A stretch of 64,000 nt of DNA from contig NZ_JAPDHW010000009.1 in the NCBI RefSeq assembly GCF_025971945.1, positions 81,337 through 145,336 on the forward strand, read 5' to 3'. The DNA is from Chryseobacterium kimseyorum. Its GTDB lineage: Bacteria; Bacteroidota; Bacteroidia; Flavobacteriales; Weeksellaceae. Positions 8,598 to 15,912 of the stretch are shown piece by piece. A model generated the notes under the pieces. That model searched no databases and had not been told where the DNA came from. It saw only the letters and a list, made by a program, of their open reading frames with translations. Each line of letters opens with the position of its first letter. The first letter of the stretch is position 1. A program made the position numbers and the translations under genes.

Positions 8598-10061
8598 ATG
8601 AAAAAAACAATCGTATTACTATCTATATTATCACTTACTTTTATTAATAATAGCTGTAGTGAAGATTTTCTTGATACTACGCCTACTCAGCAGATTGCAT
8701 TAGAGGATTTGCTGAATGAGTATAACAATGATGCAGGAGCAGAAAGTTTTGTAACAGCAATCTATTCTAAATATCTTGATTGGAATATCAGTTCGTTTGC
8801 ATGGATTGGAATGAGCAGTATTGTAACAGATGATGCTGACAAAGGTTCTTCACCTGGAGATTCAGGAAGTGACAAAGATGTGCTGGATGCACTGACTTTT
8901 TCTTCAACGTCTCCGTCTTTCCAAGATGTTTGGGAAGGTCACTACCAGGCTATCAACAGATCAAACCAAGCTTTAAAATATCTGCCACTTCTAGACAAAG
9001 CAGACGCATCATTAAGAAGTAGGCTAGAAGGGGAGGCTAAATTTTTGAGAGCTTTTTCATACTTTATCTTAGTGAGAAGTTATGGTGACGTACCATTGGT
9101 GGACAAAGTTTTTGAGAACACCGAAGCAGACAGAACTATGGTTTTTACCAGAAAATCTAAAGCAGAAATTTACGCATTTATCGAAAGTGATTTACAGTCT
9201 GCTATTGCTACACTACCTCAAAAAAATGCTTATTCAGGAACTAATATTGGTAGAGCATCAAAAGGTGCAGCACATGCATTATTAGCAAAAGTTGCATTGT
9301 ATCAAAAAAAATGGCAACAAGTAATTGATCATTGTGACCAAGTCGTTGGTTATTCTTTGACTCCTAATTTCCAAGATATCTATAAAGTGTCAGGAGAAAA
9401 TAATGCTGAATCTGTTTTTGAAATTCAGGGTAAAGGAGGTCCAAGTCAACCAGGAATTCAGCAGTATTCTCAAGTTCAGGGAGCGAGAGGTGCTGGTGGA
9501 TGGGGCTGGGGCTTTAACACTCCTTCACAAAACTTAGTAGATGCATTTAACGCAGCCGGTGATACAGAAAGAAGAGACGCAACAATTATTATTAAACCTG
9601 TAACTTTATATGATGGCAGGTTAGTTCCTGCAACGGTAGAAAATAATTATTATAATTATAAAGCATATTCATCTGCGTTTACAGGTGATGATGATTCAGA
9701 TGCAAACATTCGTTATTTAAGATATTCAGAAGTATTGCTAATGAAAGCTGAAGCAATGAATGAATTAGGACAAACTGCTAATGCTGCCACTTTCCTTAAT
9801 CAGGTAAGAAATAGGGCAGGTTTAGCAAACACCACAGCTGTATCTCAGGCAGACATGAGAACTGCCATCTACAAGGAAAGAAGGCTGGAATTAGCTATGG
9901 AGCATGATCGATGGTTTGATATCGTGAGAACCGGTCAGGCACAGGCGGCTATGGCTGCTGACGGTAAGACTTTTAAAGTTGGAACACATGAAGTATTTCC
10001 AGTACCCAATAAGTTTATACTTGAAGCAAAAGGACTTGCATCGCAAAACTTAGGCTATTAA
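8598..10061 (+). CDS. SusD/RagB-family surface glycan-binding lipoprotein
   Basis: A 487-residue lipoprotein (Cys20, lipobox INNSC) partnered with SusC as the lid of the transporter. SusD hallmarks: the DFLDTTPTQQ start, the TPR-like helices around FLRAFSYFILVRSYGDVPLV, the RASKGAAHALLAKVALY segment, the YLRYSEVLLMKAEAMNE segment, and the C-terminal ERRLELAMEHDRWFDIVRTG and FPVPN motifs. Length is normal for the family. It lies 17 bases after susC and 15 bases before the LamG lipoprotein, so the three form an operon. Confidence 0.93.
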   Translation: MKKTIVLLSILSLTFINNSCSEDFLDTTPTQQIALEDLLNEYNNDAGAESFVTAIYSKYLDWNISSFAWIGMSSIVTDDADKGSSPGDSGSDKDVLDALTFSSTSPSFQDVWEGHYQAINRSNQALKYLPLLDKADASLRSRLEGEAKFLRAFSYFILVRSYGDVPLVDKVFENTEADRTMVFTRKSKAEIYAFIESDLQSAIATLPQKNAYSGTNIGRASKGAAHALLAKVALYQKKWQQVIDHCDQVVGYSLTPNFQDIYKVSGENNAESVFEIQGKGGPSQPGIQQYSQVQGARGAGGWGWGFNTPSQNLVDAFNAAGDTERRDATIIIKPVTLYDGRLVPATVENNYYNYKAYSSAFTGDDDSDANIRYLRYSEVLLMKAEAMNELGQTANAATFLNQVRNRAGLANTTAVSQADMRTAIYKERRLELAMEHDRWFDIVRTGQAQAAMAADGKTFKVGTHEVFPVPNKFILEAKGLASQNLGY

Positions 10062-10076
10062 TACAAATACAAAAAA

Positions 10077-11060
10077 ATGAAAACATACAAAAATTTGAAA
10101 TATTTTGGCTCTGCATTGATATTAGGTGCATTGTTTCTGAGCTGTGAGGATAGTATTGATAAAGATAATCCCGCAATTCCATACGTTGATATTGGGGGCT
10201 TTGCAAACTCAGATGCTATTGCTTCTGGAAACTTAATTGCTAAAATGAGTTTTGAGAACAATTTACTTGATAGTAAAAATAATATTACTAATCAAATGCC
10301 TATGGCTGTAAATTATGCGACTGGTGCCAAAGGTATGGCTTATAATGGATCGGCGACAGACATGAAATATTCTGTAGGAAATGCCAGTACAGCTATAACG
10401 GGACTGAATGGAAGTTTCACGATCGCATTTTGGATGAAAAGCGATGGAACCGTAAGCGCAGCTACGCCGGGACAGGGAAAAGGTGCCCAAGGAATTTTTT
10501 CAATTGTTCGTCCAACAGAATTTTGGGGTGGGATTAATTTATTTATTGAGAATCCTGACTCTTCTAAACCTGATAGAATCCGATTAAAGTTAGGAGTTGA
10601 AGGAAGCAACCCAGCAGCTGCATGGAAAGGACAAAGTGTTATCGCCAATTTGGATGGCTATAAAGGCAAATGGGTTCACATGGTTTTTGCTTATGATGCA
10701 ACTACAAGCAAATGTTATGTTTATCAAGATGGTGAAGCGGCTAAAAATTTAGATGGATTTGCATATTCACCTGCTGGTGGGGAACTTAGTGGTTCAGCCT
10801 CATGGTTTGCATCAGATCCAGGGGGAGCTAATAATCCAAGTGGAGCTTCTGGATATGGAGCTTTCCAAATGTCTGGTACTAATGGTAAGGTAGTTTTTGG
10901 TTCACATCAGTTTGAAACAGTACCACCCCTAAATAACGGATCACAACAGGATTGGGCAACAAGTTTCGCGGGTCAGCTGGATGAATTCAGACTTTACAAT
11001 GTCGCATTGAAATCTTCTGAAGCAATTGCGTTATATAAACTCGAAAAAGACAATCGATAA
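10077..11060 (+). CDS. LamG-like (concanavalin A fold) surface lipoprotein
   Basis: A 327-residue lipoprotein with lipobox ALFLSC (Cys23). The mature part is a single laminin-G/pentraxin-like jelly roll: MSFENNLLDSKN, the GSFTIAFWMKSDG strand, the KWVHMVFAYDATTSKCYVY strand, and the closing DEFRLYNVALKSSEAIALYK motif typical of LamG-3 domains. It sits at the position of SusE/SusF-like surface glycan-binding proteins behind SusC/D. It is therefore probably an accessory carbohydrate-binding protein rather than an enzyme. A terminator directly follows it. Confidence 0.82.
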   Translation: MKTYKNLKYFGSALILGALFLSCEDSIDKDNPAIPYVDIGGFANSDAIASGNLIAKMSFENNLLDSKNNITNQMPMAVNYATGAKGMAYNGSATDMKYSVGNASTAITGLNGSFTIAFWMKSDGTVSAATPGQGKGAQGIFSIVRPTEFWGGINLFIENPDSSKPDRIRLKLGVEGSNPAAAWKGQSVIANLDGYKGKWVHMVFAYDATTSKCYVYQDGEAAKNLDGFAYSPAGGELSGSASWFASDPGGANNPSGASGYGAFQMSGTNGKVVFGSHQFETVPPLNNGSQQDWATSFAGQLDEFRLYNVALKSSEAIALYKLEKDNR

Positions 11061-11064
11061 TCTC

Positions 11065-11090
11065 AAAAGAGCCCTCTATCGGGCTCTTTT
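11065..11090 (+). terminator. Intrinsic terminator after the SusC/D/LamG operon
   Basis: Perfect 10-bp stem AAAAGAGCCC / GGGCTCTTTT around a TCTATC loop. It ends only 14 bases before the ATG of the next gene. Confidence 0.8.
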
Positions 11091-11093
11091 CTA

Positions 11094-11101
11094 TATCTTT
11101 G
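11094..11101 (+). promoter_or_regulatory. Possible -7 element directly ahead of the first GH144 gene
   Basis: TATCTTTG matches TAnnTTTG exactly but lies just three bases before ATG 11105. If used, the transcript would be nearly leaderless. No TTG is present at -33, so the call is weak. Confidence 0.25.
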
Positions 11102-11104
11102 AAC

Positions 11105-12499
11105 ATGAAAAAACTTACAGCAGCAATATTATTTTTAGGTCTCATTATGGGATCTTGTTCCTCAGATGATGGTACTCCAAGCGAAGGAACTCCTATTGGC
11201 GGTGGCGGCGCAGGTACTGAGGTTCCTAACAATTACACAGACACCCAACTTCTCGAGATGGTGCAGAAAGATGCGCTCAAATATTTCTGGGATTTGGCAG
11301 AAAGCAATTCAAAACTCGCCAGAGAAAGATACCACACCGACAATCCTGGACAGGATGCTAACGTTGTTTCTGCGGGAGGATCAGGTTTTGGCTTGATGAC
11401 AATTTTAGTAGGTATAAAAAATGGGTATGTGACCAAAGCAGAAGCGGTTTCAAGATTAACTACTGCACTCAGCTTTCTTCAAAATGCTGACAGATTTCAC
11501 GGGGCGTGGCCACACTGGATGAATGGCACAAACGGACAGGTAATTCCTTTCAGTTCACAGGATAATGGTGGTGACTTGGTAGAAACAGCATTCTTAGCGC
11601 AGGGACTGATTTGTGTTAGAGAATACTTTAAAAGTTCTACTGATGCTTCAGAACTTGCTCTTTCACAAAAAGCAGACACCCTTTTCAAAGGTATTGAATG
11701 GAGTTGGTATACAAAAGGAGAAAACACGTTGTACTGGCACTGGTCTCCGAATTACAATTTTCAGATGAATATGCAGTTGAAAGGTTTTGATGAAACTTTA
11801 ATTACCTATGTAATGGCAGCAGCTTCACCTACTTTTACCATAGATAAACCAGTTTACACGCAAGGTTGGGCTAGAAACGGAAGCATTGCCAACGGCGGAA
11901 GCGTCTACGGAAATTCTGTCGTAGTTGCTCACAACGGGGCTCCGGGAAGCATCGGACCAATGTTTTGGTCACATTATTCGTTCCTAGGACTTGACCCAAG
12001 AGGTTTAACGGATGATTATGTAAATTACGGCACTGCCACGACCAATCATGCAAAAATCATGTATCAGTACTCGGTTACAAATCCAAAAGGATGGCAGGGA
12101 TACAACTCTAAAAGTTGGGGATTAACCGCCAGTTATTCCCGAAATGCAGACGGTTCTACCGGATATTCTGCACATCAGCCGAATAATGACTTGGGAGTTA
12201 TTACACCTACAGCTGCACTGTCAAACATGCCGTATACGCCAACCGAAAGTATGAATATGCTTAAATTTTTGTATAACGAAAATTACAGTAAATACGTGGG
12301 AGTTGCAGGACCATACGATGCATACTCCGTGCATTATAACTGGGTAACGCCAAGATATCTGGCAATTGATCAGGGCACTATCGCGCCAATGATTGAAAAT
12401 CACAAAAACCAGTTTCTGTGGAATCTGTTCATGAATGCTCCCGATATACGACAGGGACTTCTTAAGTTAGGTTTCCATTCTTCACAACATGGTTTTTAA
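11105..12499 (+). CDS. GH144-family (PF10091) glycoside hydrolase, lipoprotein, copy 1
   Basis: A 464-residue lipoprotein (lipobox IMGSC, Cys18) starting at ATG 11105. It is followed by a Ser/Gly-rich linker (residues 19-42) and an (alpha/alpha)6-barrel of the glycoamylase-like family PF10091. Characterised Bacteroidota members are GH144 beta-1,2-glucanases. The conserved acidic motif DNGGDLVETAF supplies Asp153, Asp157 and Glu160. This spacing matches the acidic residues I recall being implicated in the Chitinophaga enzyme. Other family blocks are YFWDLAE, LYWHWSPNYNF, NDLGVITPTAALS and the C-terminal PRYLAIDQGTIAPMIEN. A paralogue follows. Database pipelines often call it 'glucoamylase', but beta-1,2-glucan is the more likely substrate. 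Confidence 0.85.
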   Translation: MKKLTAAILFLGLIMGSCSSDDGTPSEGTPIGGGGAGTEVPNNYTDTQLLEMVQKDALKYFWDLAESNSKLARERYHTDNPGQDANVVSAGGSGFGLMTILVGIKNGYVTKAEAVSRLTTALSFLQNADRFHGAWPHWMNGTNGQVIPFSSQDNGGDLVETAFLAQGLICVREYFKSSTDASELALSQKADTLFKGIEWSWYTKGENTLYWHWSPNYNFQMNMQLKGFDETLITYVMAAASPTFTIDKPVYTQGWARNGSIANGGSVYGNSVVVAHNGAPGSIGPMFWSHYSFLGLDPRGLTDDYVNYGTATTNHAKIMYQYSVTNPKGWQGYNSKSWGLTASYSRNADGSTGYSAHQPNNDLGVITPTAALSNMPYTPTESMNMLKFLYNENYSKYVGVAGPYDAYSVHYNWVTPRYLAIDQGTIAPMIENHKNQFLWNLFMNAPDIRQGLLKLGFHSSQHGF

Positions 12500-12647
12500 A
12501 ATTGAGGATATCAGGCTGAAATAAATTCAGGCTTACTAACTTTTAAAAATGTTAGCAGCTTGTTAAAACAATAAAACGGTTTTAATATAAAAAGACTTAG
12601 GTTATTATTATTCATATGGAAATAAGAAATTGAACCGGTTAATACAG

Positions 12648-12682
12648 CTTTGCTAAAGTTTAAAATCTTTAGCAAAGTTTTT
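12648..12682 (+). terminator. Perfect hairpin plus T-run just before the second GH144 gene
   Basis: Arms CTTTGCTAAAG (12648-12658) and CTTTAGCAAAG (12667-12677) are perfectly complementary and followed by TTTTT. The next ATG is only 21 bases away (12699). It can terminate the first GH144 transcript, or act as an attenuator for the second gene. Confidence 0.65.
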
Positions 12683-12698
12683 AAAAATAAAATTTAGA

Positions 12699-14084
12699 AT
12701 GAAAAAATTAGCACTTACAGGAATTGCAGCATTGACCATCATATCCTGCACAACAACATCATCAACCACTCAAAATACTTCTCAAAACAAAACCGTTGGG
12801 GATAATATTTCAGACAATCAGTTGATGGATAAAGTTCAGAAAGATGCTTTAAAGTACTTCTGGGATTACGCAGAACCCAATTCAAAACTGGGGAGAGAGC
12901 GCTACCATGAAGACAATATTTATCCGGATAACGACAAACACGTTATCACCACCGGCGGTTCAGGATTTGGATTGGCAACTATTTTAGTGGGTGTAGAAAG
13001 AGGTTTTATTCCCAGAAAAGAAGCTGTGAAAAGACTGACCAAGATGATGGATTTCCTTGCAAAAGCAGACCGTCACAAAGGTGCATGGTCACACTGGATC
13101 AACGGAGAAACCGGCAAAACGGTTCCTTTTGGAAAGAAAGATAACGGTGGAGATTTAGTAGAAACTGCTTTTTTGACCACAGGTATCATTCAGGTTCGCG
13201 AATATTTCAAAAACGGAAATGCCGAAGAAAAAGCTTTAGCCAAAAAATGCGACGAACTCTGGAAAGGAATTCAGTGGAACTGGTATACCAAAGGCGGCGA
13301 AAAAGTTTTGTACTGGCACTGGTCACCGGAATATCAGTGGGAAATGAATTTTCCGTTGCAGGGCTACAATGAATGTCTGATCACCTACATTCTTGCGGCG
13401 TCATCACCAACCTTTTCCATCGATGCAGAAACGTATGAAAAAGGATGGACGAGAAATGGGACTTATCTATCAGACAGAGAAAAGTACGGACTTCCAATGT
13501 TTGTCAAGCACAACGGAGCCGAAGAATATGGCGGGCCACTTTTTTGGGCACATTATTCCTACATCGGTTTAGATCCTACAAATCTGTCGGATAAATTGAT
13601 CAAAAACTATTTTGATTTAAATAAAAATCAGGTTTTAATCGACTACAAATACTGCGTCGAAAATCCAAAGCAATGGAAAGGCTACGGTGAAAACTACTGG
13701 GGATTAACGGCAGGTTATTCACGAAACAAAGATGGCGGAGTGGGGTATGACGCGCATTTTCCACAAAATGACCACGGTGTTATCACGCCAACGGCCGCTT
13801 TGAGCAGTTTCCCGTATACACCAAAAGAATCTATGGACTTTTTGAGATTTATGTATACTCAAAAGCCAGAATTCATCGGCTCTGCAGGTCCTTACGATGC
13901 GACGTCCATTCATTATGACAACTGGACGACGCCAAGGTATTTAGCCATCGATCAGGGAACAATTGCCCCGATGATTGAAAACTACCGCACCGGATTTTTG
14001 TGGAAATTATTTATGAATGCCCCCGAAATCCAGCAGGGACTGAAAAAACTAAGTTTTAAATCAGAAAAATACAACATCAAATAA
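12699..14084 (+). CDS. GH144-family (PF10091) glycoside hydrolase, lipoprotein, copy 2
   Basis: A 461-residue paralogue of the previous gene with the same fold and a lipoprotein signal (lipobox TIISC, Cys17) followed by a Thr/Ser-rich linker. The acidic motif DNGGDLVETAF gives Asp148, Asp152 and Glu155. The blocks LYWHWSPEYQW, LFWAHYSYIGLDP and PRYLAIDQGTIAPMIEN are all present, so catalysis should be intact. The pair probably divides labour, for example endo-cleavage versus release of short oligosaccharides. The 199-base gap from copy 1 contains only a hairpin close to this start. Subfamily and product pattern cannot be read from sequence alone. Confidence 0.85.
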   Translation: MKKLALTGIAALTIISCTTTSSTTQNTSQNKTVGDNISDNQLMDKVQKDALKYFWDYAEPNSKLGRERYHEDNIYPDNDKHVITTGGSGFGLATILVGVERGFIPRKEAVKRLTKMMDFLAKADRHKGAWSHWINGETGKTVPFGKKDNGGDLVETAFLTTGIIQVREYFKNGNAEEKALAKKCDELWKGIQWNWYTKGGEKVLYWHWSPEYQWEMNFPLQGYNECLITYILAASSPTFSIDAETYEKGWTRNGTYLSDREKYGLPMFVKHNGAEEYGGPLFWAHYSYIGLDPTNLSDKLIKNYFDLNKNQVLIDYKYCVENPKQWKGYGENYWGLTAGYSRNKDGGVGYDAHFPQNDHGVITPTAALSSFPYTPKESMDFLRFMYTQKPEFIGSAGPYDATSIHYDNWTTPRYLAIDQGTIAPMIENYRTGFLWKLFMNAPEIQQGLKKLSFKSEKYNIK

Positions 14085-14140
14085 ACGTCAGTTATGCGAA
14101 ATGCTAACAGCCAAAAGCCATCAGCCAATTGCCTTTTAGG

Positions 14141-14235
14141 AGCTTAATCCTGCTGTCCACTGTATCTTTTTTTGTGTCAGTCTCCACTTTGTTCCGTCTG
14201 CCACAAAAAAAGGATGCCGTTCCCATCAGGGCTAG
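14141..14235. repeat. Palindromic intergenic element, family A, copy 1
   Basis: The 95-bp element starts AGCTTAATCCTGCTGTCCACT-like and ends with a GGATGCCGTTCCCATCAGGGCTAG-like sequence. Inside, arms CTTTTTTTGTG (14166-14176) and CACAAAAAAAG (14202-14212) pair perfectly. The ends match a second element at 18329-18414 that has a different middle. This suggests a dispersed repeat family with conserved ends. Confidence 0.6.
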
Positions 14236-14318
14236 TGACATCTGACCGCCAAAAGTATAAAGCTGGAAGGTCAGATAAAGTTTCAAACTGTGACAGAGTA
14301 TTTAAAGCTGAAATATAT

Positions 14319-14415
14319 AAACCCGAAGGGTTTAATTTGAATAGCCGTCGGTGAAACCGATGGAAAAAGAACCTGTTAAATTCAGAACCCTGAAAGGGTT
14401 CAATTTAAATAACCA
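14319..14415. repeat. Two REP-like palindromic repeats (family B)
   Basis: Copy 1 (14319-14363) reads AACCCGAAGGGTTT, then a TTTGAATAG spacer, then the hairpin TCGGT-gaa-ACCGA. Copy 2 (14386-14415) has AACCCTGAAAGGGTT, then an AATTTAAATAACC spacer, and has lost the second hairpin. The pattern resembles REP sequences common in Bacteroidota genomes. No associated transposase is in the window. Confidence 0.6.
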
Positions 14416-14471
14416 CCAACACAGCCGATCAAAAAAAAAATCAAACGGCTTTAGCCAAAACTTAAAGAAAT

Positions 14472-15179
14472 ATGAGTTTAAAACTAAAACATCTTCCACT
14501 TTTACTCCTACCATTTTCACTGAACTTAAATGCTCAGGAATTAAAAACCACATTCAGTAAAGACGTAAAACGTGCAGAAAAAATATCCTATATCCTCGAT
14601 TATCCTAAAAATGCAAAAGGAAAAATACCGTTGGTGGTTTTCCTGCATGGTTCCGGCGAACGGGGAAATGATCTCGAAAAAGTAAAAGCGCACAGTCCTT
14701 TTACGTATAAGAATTTAATCAAAGAGCCGGTCGCAATTTTAGCACCTCAATGTCCGGCAGATACTTGGTGGGACACGGTGACGGTGTATCACTTAATCAA
14801 AGAAATTCAGTCAAAGTACAAGATCGACGATTCCAGAATTTACCTTACCGGTCTTTCAATGGGTGGTTGGGGAACTCTGAAATTAGCGATGGAACATCCC
14901 GAAATGTTTGCAGCAGTTGTTTCTGTTTGTGCACCGACCGACAGAGTGATGTACGCAAATATTCATCAGTACAAAAATCTCAACATGAAGATTTATCACG
15001 GCGGAATGGATGATGTTGTTTTGCCCGAAAATGCTTTTAATTTCTACCAAAAACTCCATCCGGTCAATCCATCAGCAGAATTGACGATCTTCCCGAATGA
15101 TAATCACAACTCCTGGGATTCAACTTATTCAAATCCTGCCTTGTACGAATGGATGTTAAGTAAGAAGAAAGAAAAATAA
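14472..15179 (+). CDS. Secreted alpha/beta-hydrolase esterase (PHB-depolymerase/CE1-like)
   Basis: A 235-residue exported serine hydrolase. Residues 1-21 form a Sec signal (FSLNLNAQ). The oxyanion-hole motif is FLHGSGERG (about 57-65). The nucleophile elbow GLSMGG places Ser129. The acid is in GMDD (about 180) and the histidine in NDNHNSW near the C-terminus, so the triad looks complete. Such enzymes remove acyl or feruloyl groups from polysaccharides. Its place between GH144 and GH3 genes suggests it de-acylates the same glycan, for example succinylated or acetylated glucans. That substrate link is inference. Confidence 0.8.
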   Translation: MSLKLKHLPLLLLPFSLNLNAQELKTTFSKDVKRAEKISYILDYPKNAKGKIPLVVFLHGSGERGNDLEKVKAHSPFTYKNLIKEPVAILAPQCPADTWWDTVTVYHLIKEIQSKYKIDDSRIYLTGLSMGGWGTLKLAMEHPEMFAAVVSVCAPTDRVMYANIHQYKNLNMKIYHGGMDDVVLPENAFNFYQKLHPVNPSAELTIFPNDNHNSWDSTYSNPALYEWMLSKKKEK

Positions 15180-15210
15180 TGTTAGGACTTCATTAAAATC
15201 TATTCATAAA

Positions 15211-15777
15211 ATGACTCAACAGATAAAAGATACACTTATTTACGAAAATCAGGAATTTTACTTAGATGTTGAATTAATCGAAGGATATTTCCTTGAATTT
15301 CCAGAGAAACGTCCTGAATTCGAAATCTCGTGTAGTGCGCTTTGGAAAGGATATATTGCACAGTTTGAAGTGAAAAATGATGAGTTGTGTATCAATAAAC
15401 TGGAATGGTTAACTGACATAGATTTTAATATGAAATCTTTACGAGAAGAAATTTTCCCGGAAAATAAGTTTGAATGGTATTCTGGGCTTATTAGAATAGA
15501 TGATTTCAAAGGTGAATTTGGAGATGAACCAAAAGATGGGATATTTGAATATTTAGAAATTCTTAATGGAAACTTTAAGCAAAAAAGAATTTTCAACTAT
15601 TCCGAATTGCAGGAATTTAAAAAAGCGCAATATGAATATTTTTTAATTTCTGAAGAAATCGAACAGGTTTATGATTTTTGGAGAAGAAACAATGAAAATG
15701 GAATTGTTAAGAAAGATTTTGTTAACAAGATTATTTTAAAAAACATAATGCAATATATCCGAGAAGTATATGTTTAG
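15211..15777 (+). CDS. Hypothetical protein inside the polysaccharide locus
   Basis: A 188-residue protein with no signal peptide or membrane segment, acidic and rich in Glu, Phe, Tyr and Ile. It begins with a strand-rich half (IKDTLIYENQEFYL, FEISCSALWKGYIAQFEV) and ends in helices (EFKKAQYEYFLISEEIEQVYDFWRRN). I weakly recall similar proteins near polymorphic-toxin genes, where small acidic proteins can be immunity factors, but no toxin is nearby. It starts 31 bases after the esterase. It looks out of place among exported sugar enzymes. The function is unknown. Confidence 0.6.
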   Translation: MTQQIKDTLIYENQEFYLDVELIEGYFLEFPEKRPEFEISCSALWKGYIAQFEVKNDELCINKLEWLTDIDFNMKSLREEIFPENKFEWYSGLIRIDDFKGEFGDEPKDGIFEYLEILNGNFKQKRIFNYSELQEFKKAQYEYFLISEEIEQVYDFWRRNNENGIVKKDFVNKIILKNIMQYIREVYV

Positions 15778-15912
15778 TTGAAAATAACATTTGCTGAGTG
15801 GAAACTCCCTTGCGAAAACATAGCAAGGACGATTTAGAAAAAAATCTTAGCAAACGTTGCGTCGAAAAATTAAAATTAAAAAAAAAAGAAATATAATTAA
15901 AGAAGAAGATAC

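Larger units (their letters stand above)
14085..14471. other. Gene-free stretch filled with palindromic repeats
   Basis: Between the second GH144 gene and the esterase. It contains a 95-bp palindromic element (14141-14235) and two copies of a REP-like sequence (14319-14363 and 14386-14415), listed separately. Short frames on both strands are by-products of these repeats. Confidence 0.6.

Noticed and set aside
11105..14084. GH144 genes as true glucoamylases (GH15)
   Set aside because: Motifs match PF10091/GH144 (DNGGDLVETAF), not GH15.
14104..14560. Several short frames between the GH144 and esterase genes
   Set aside because: They are translated repeat sequence (family A and REP-like palindromes) and the esterase N-terminus in other frames.
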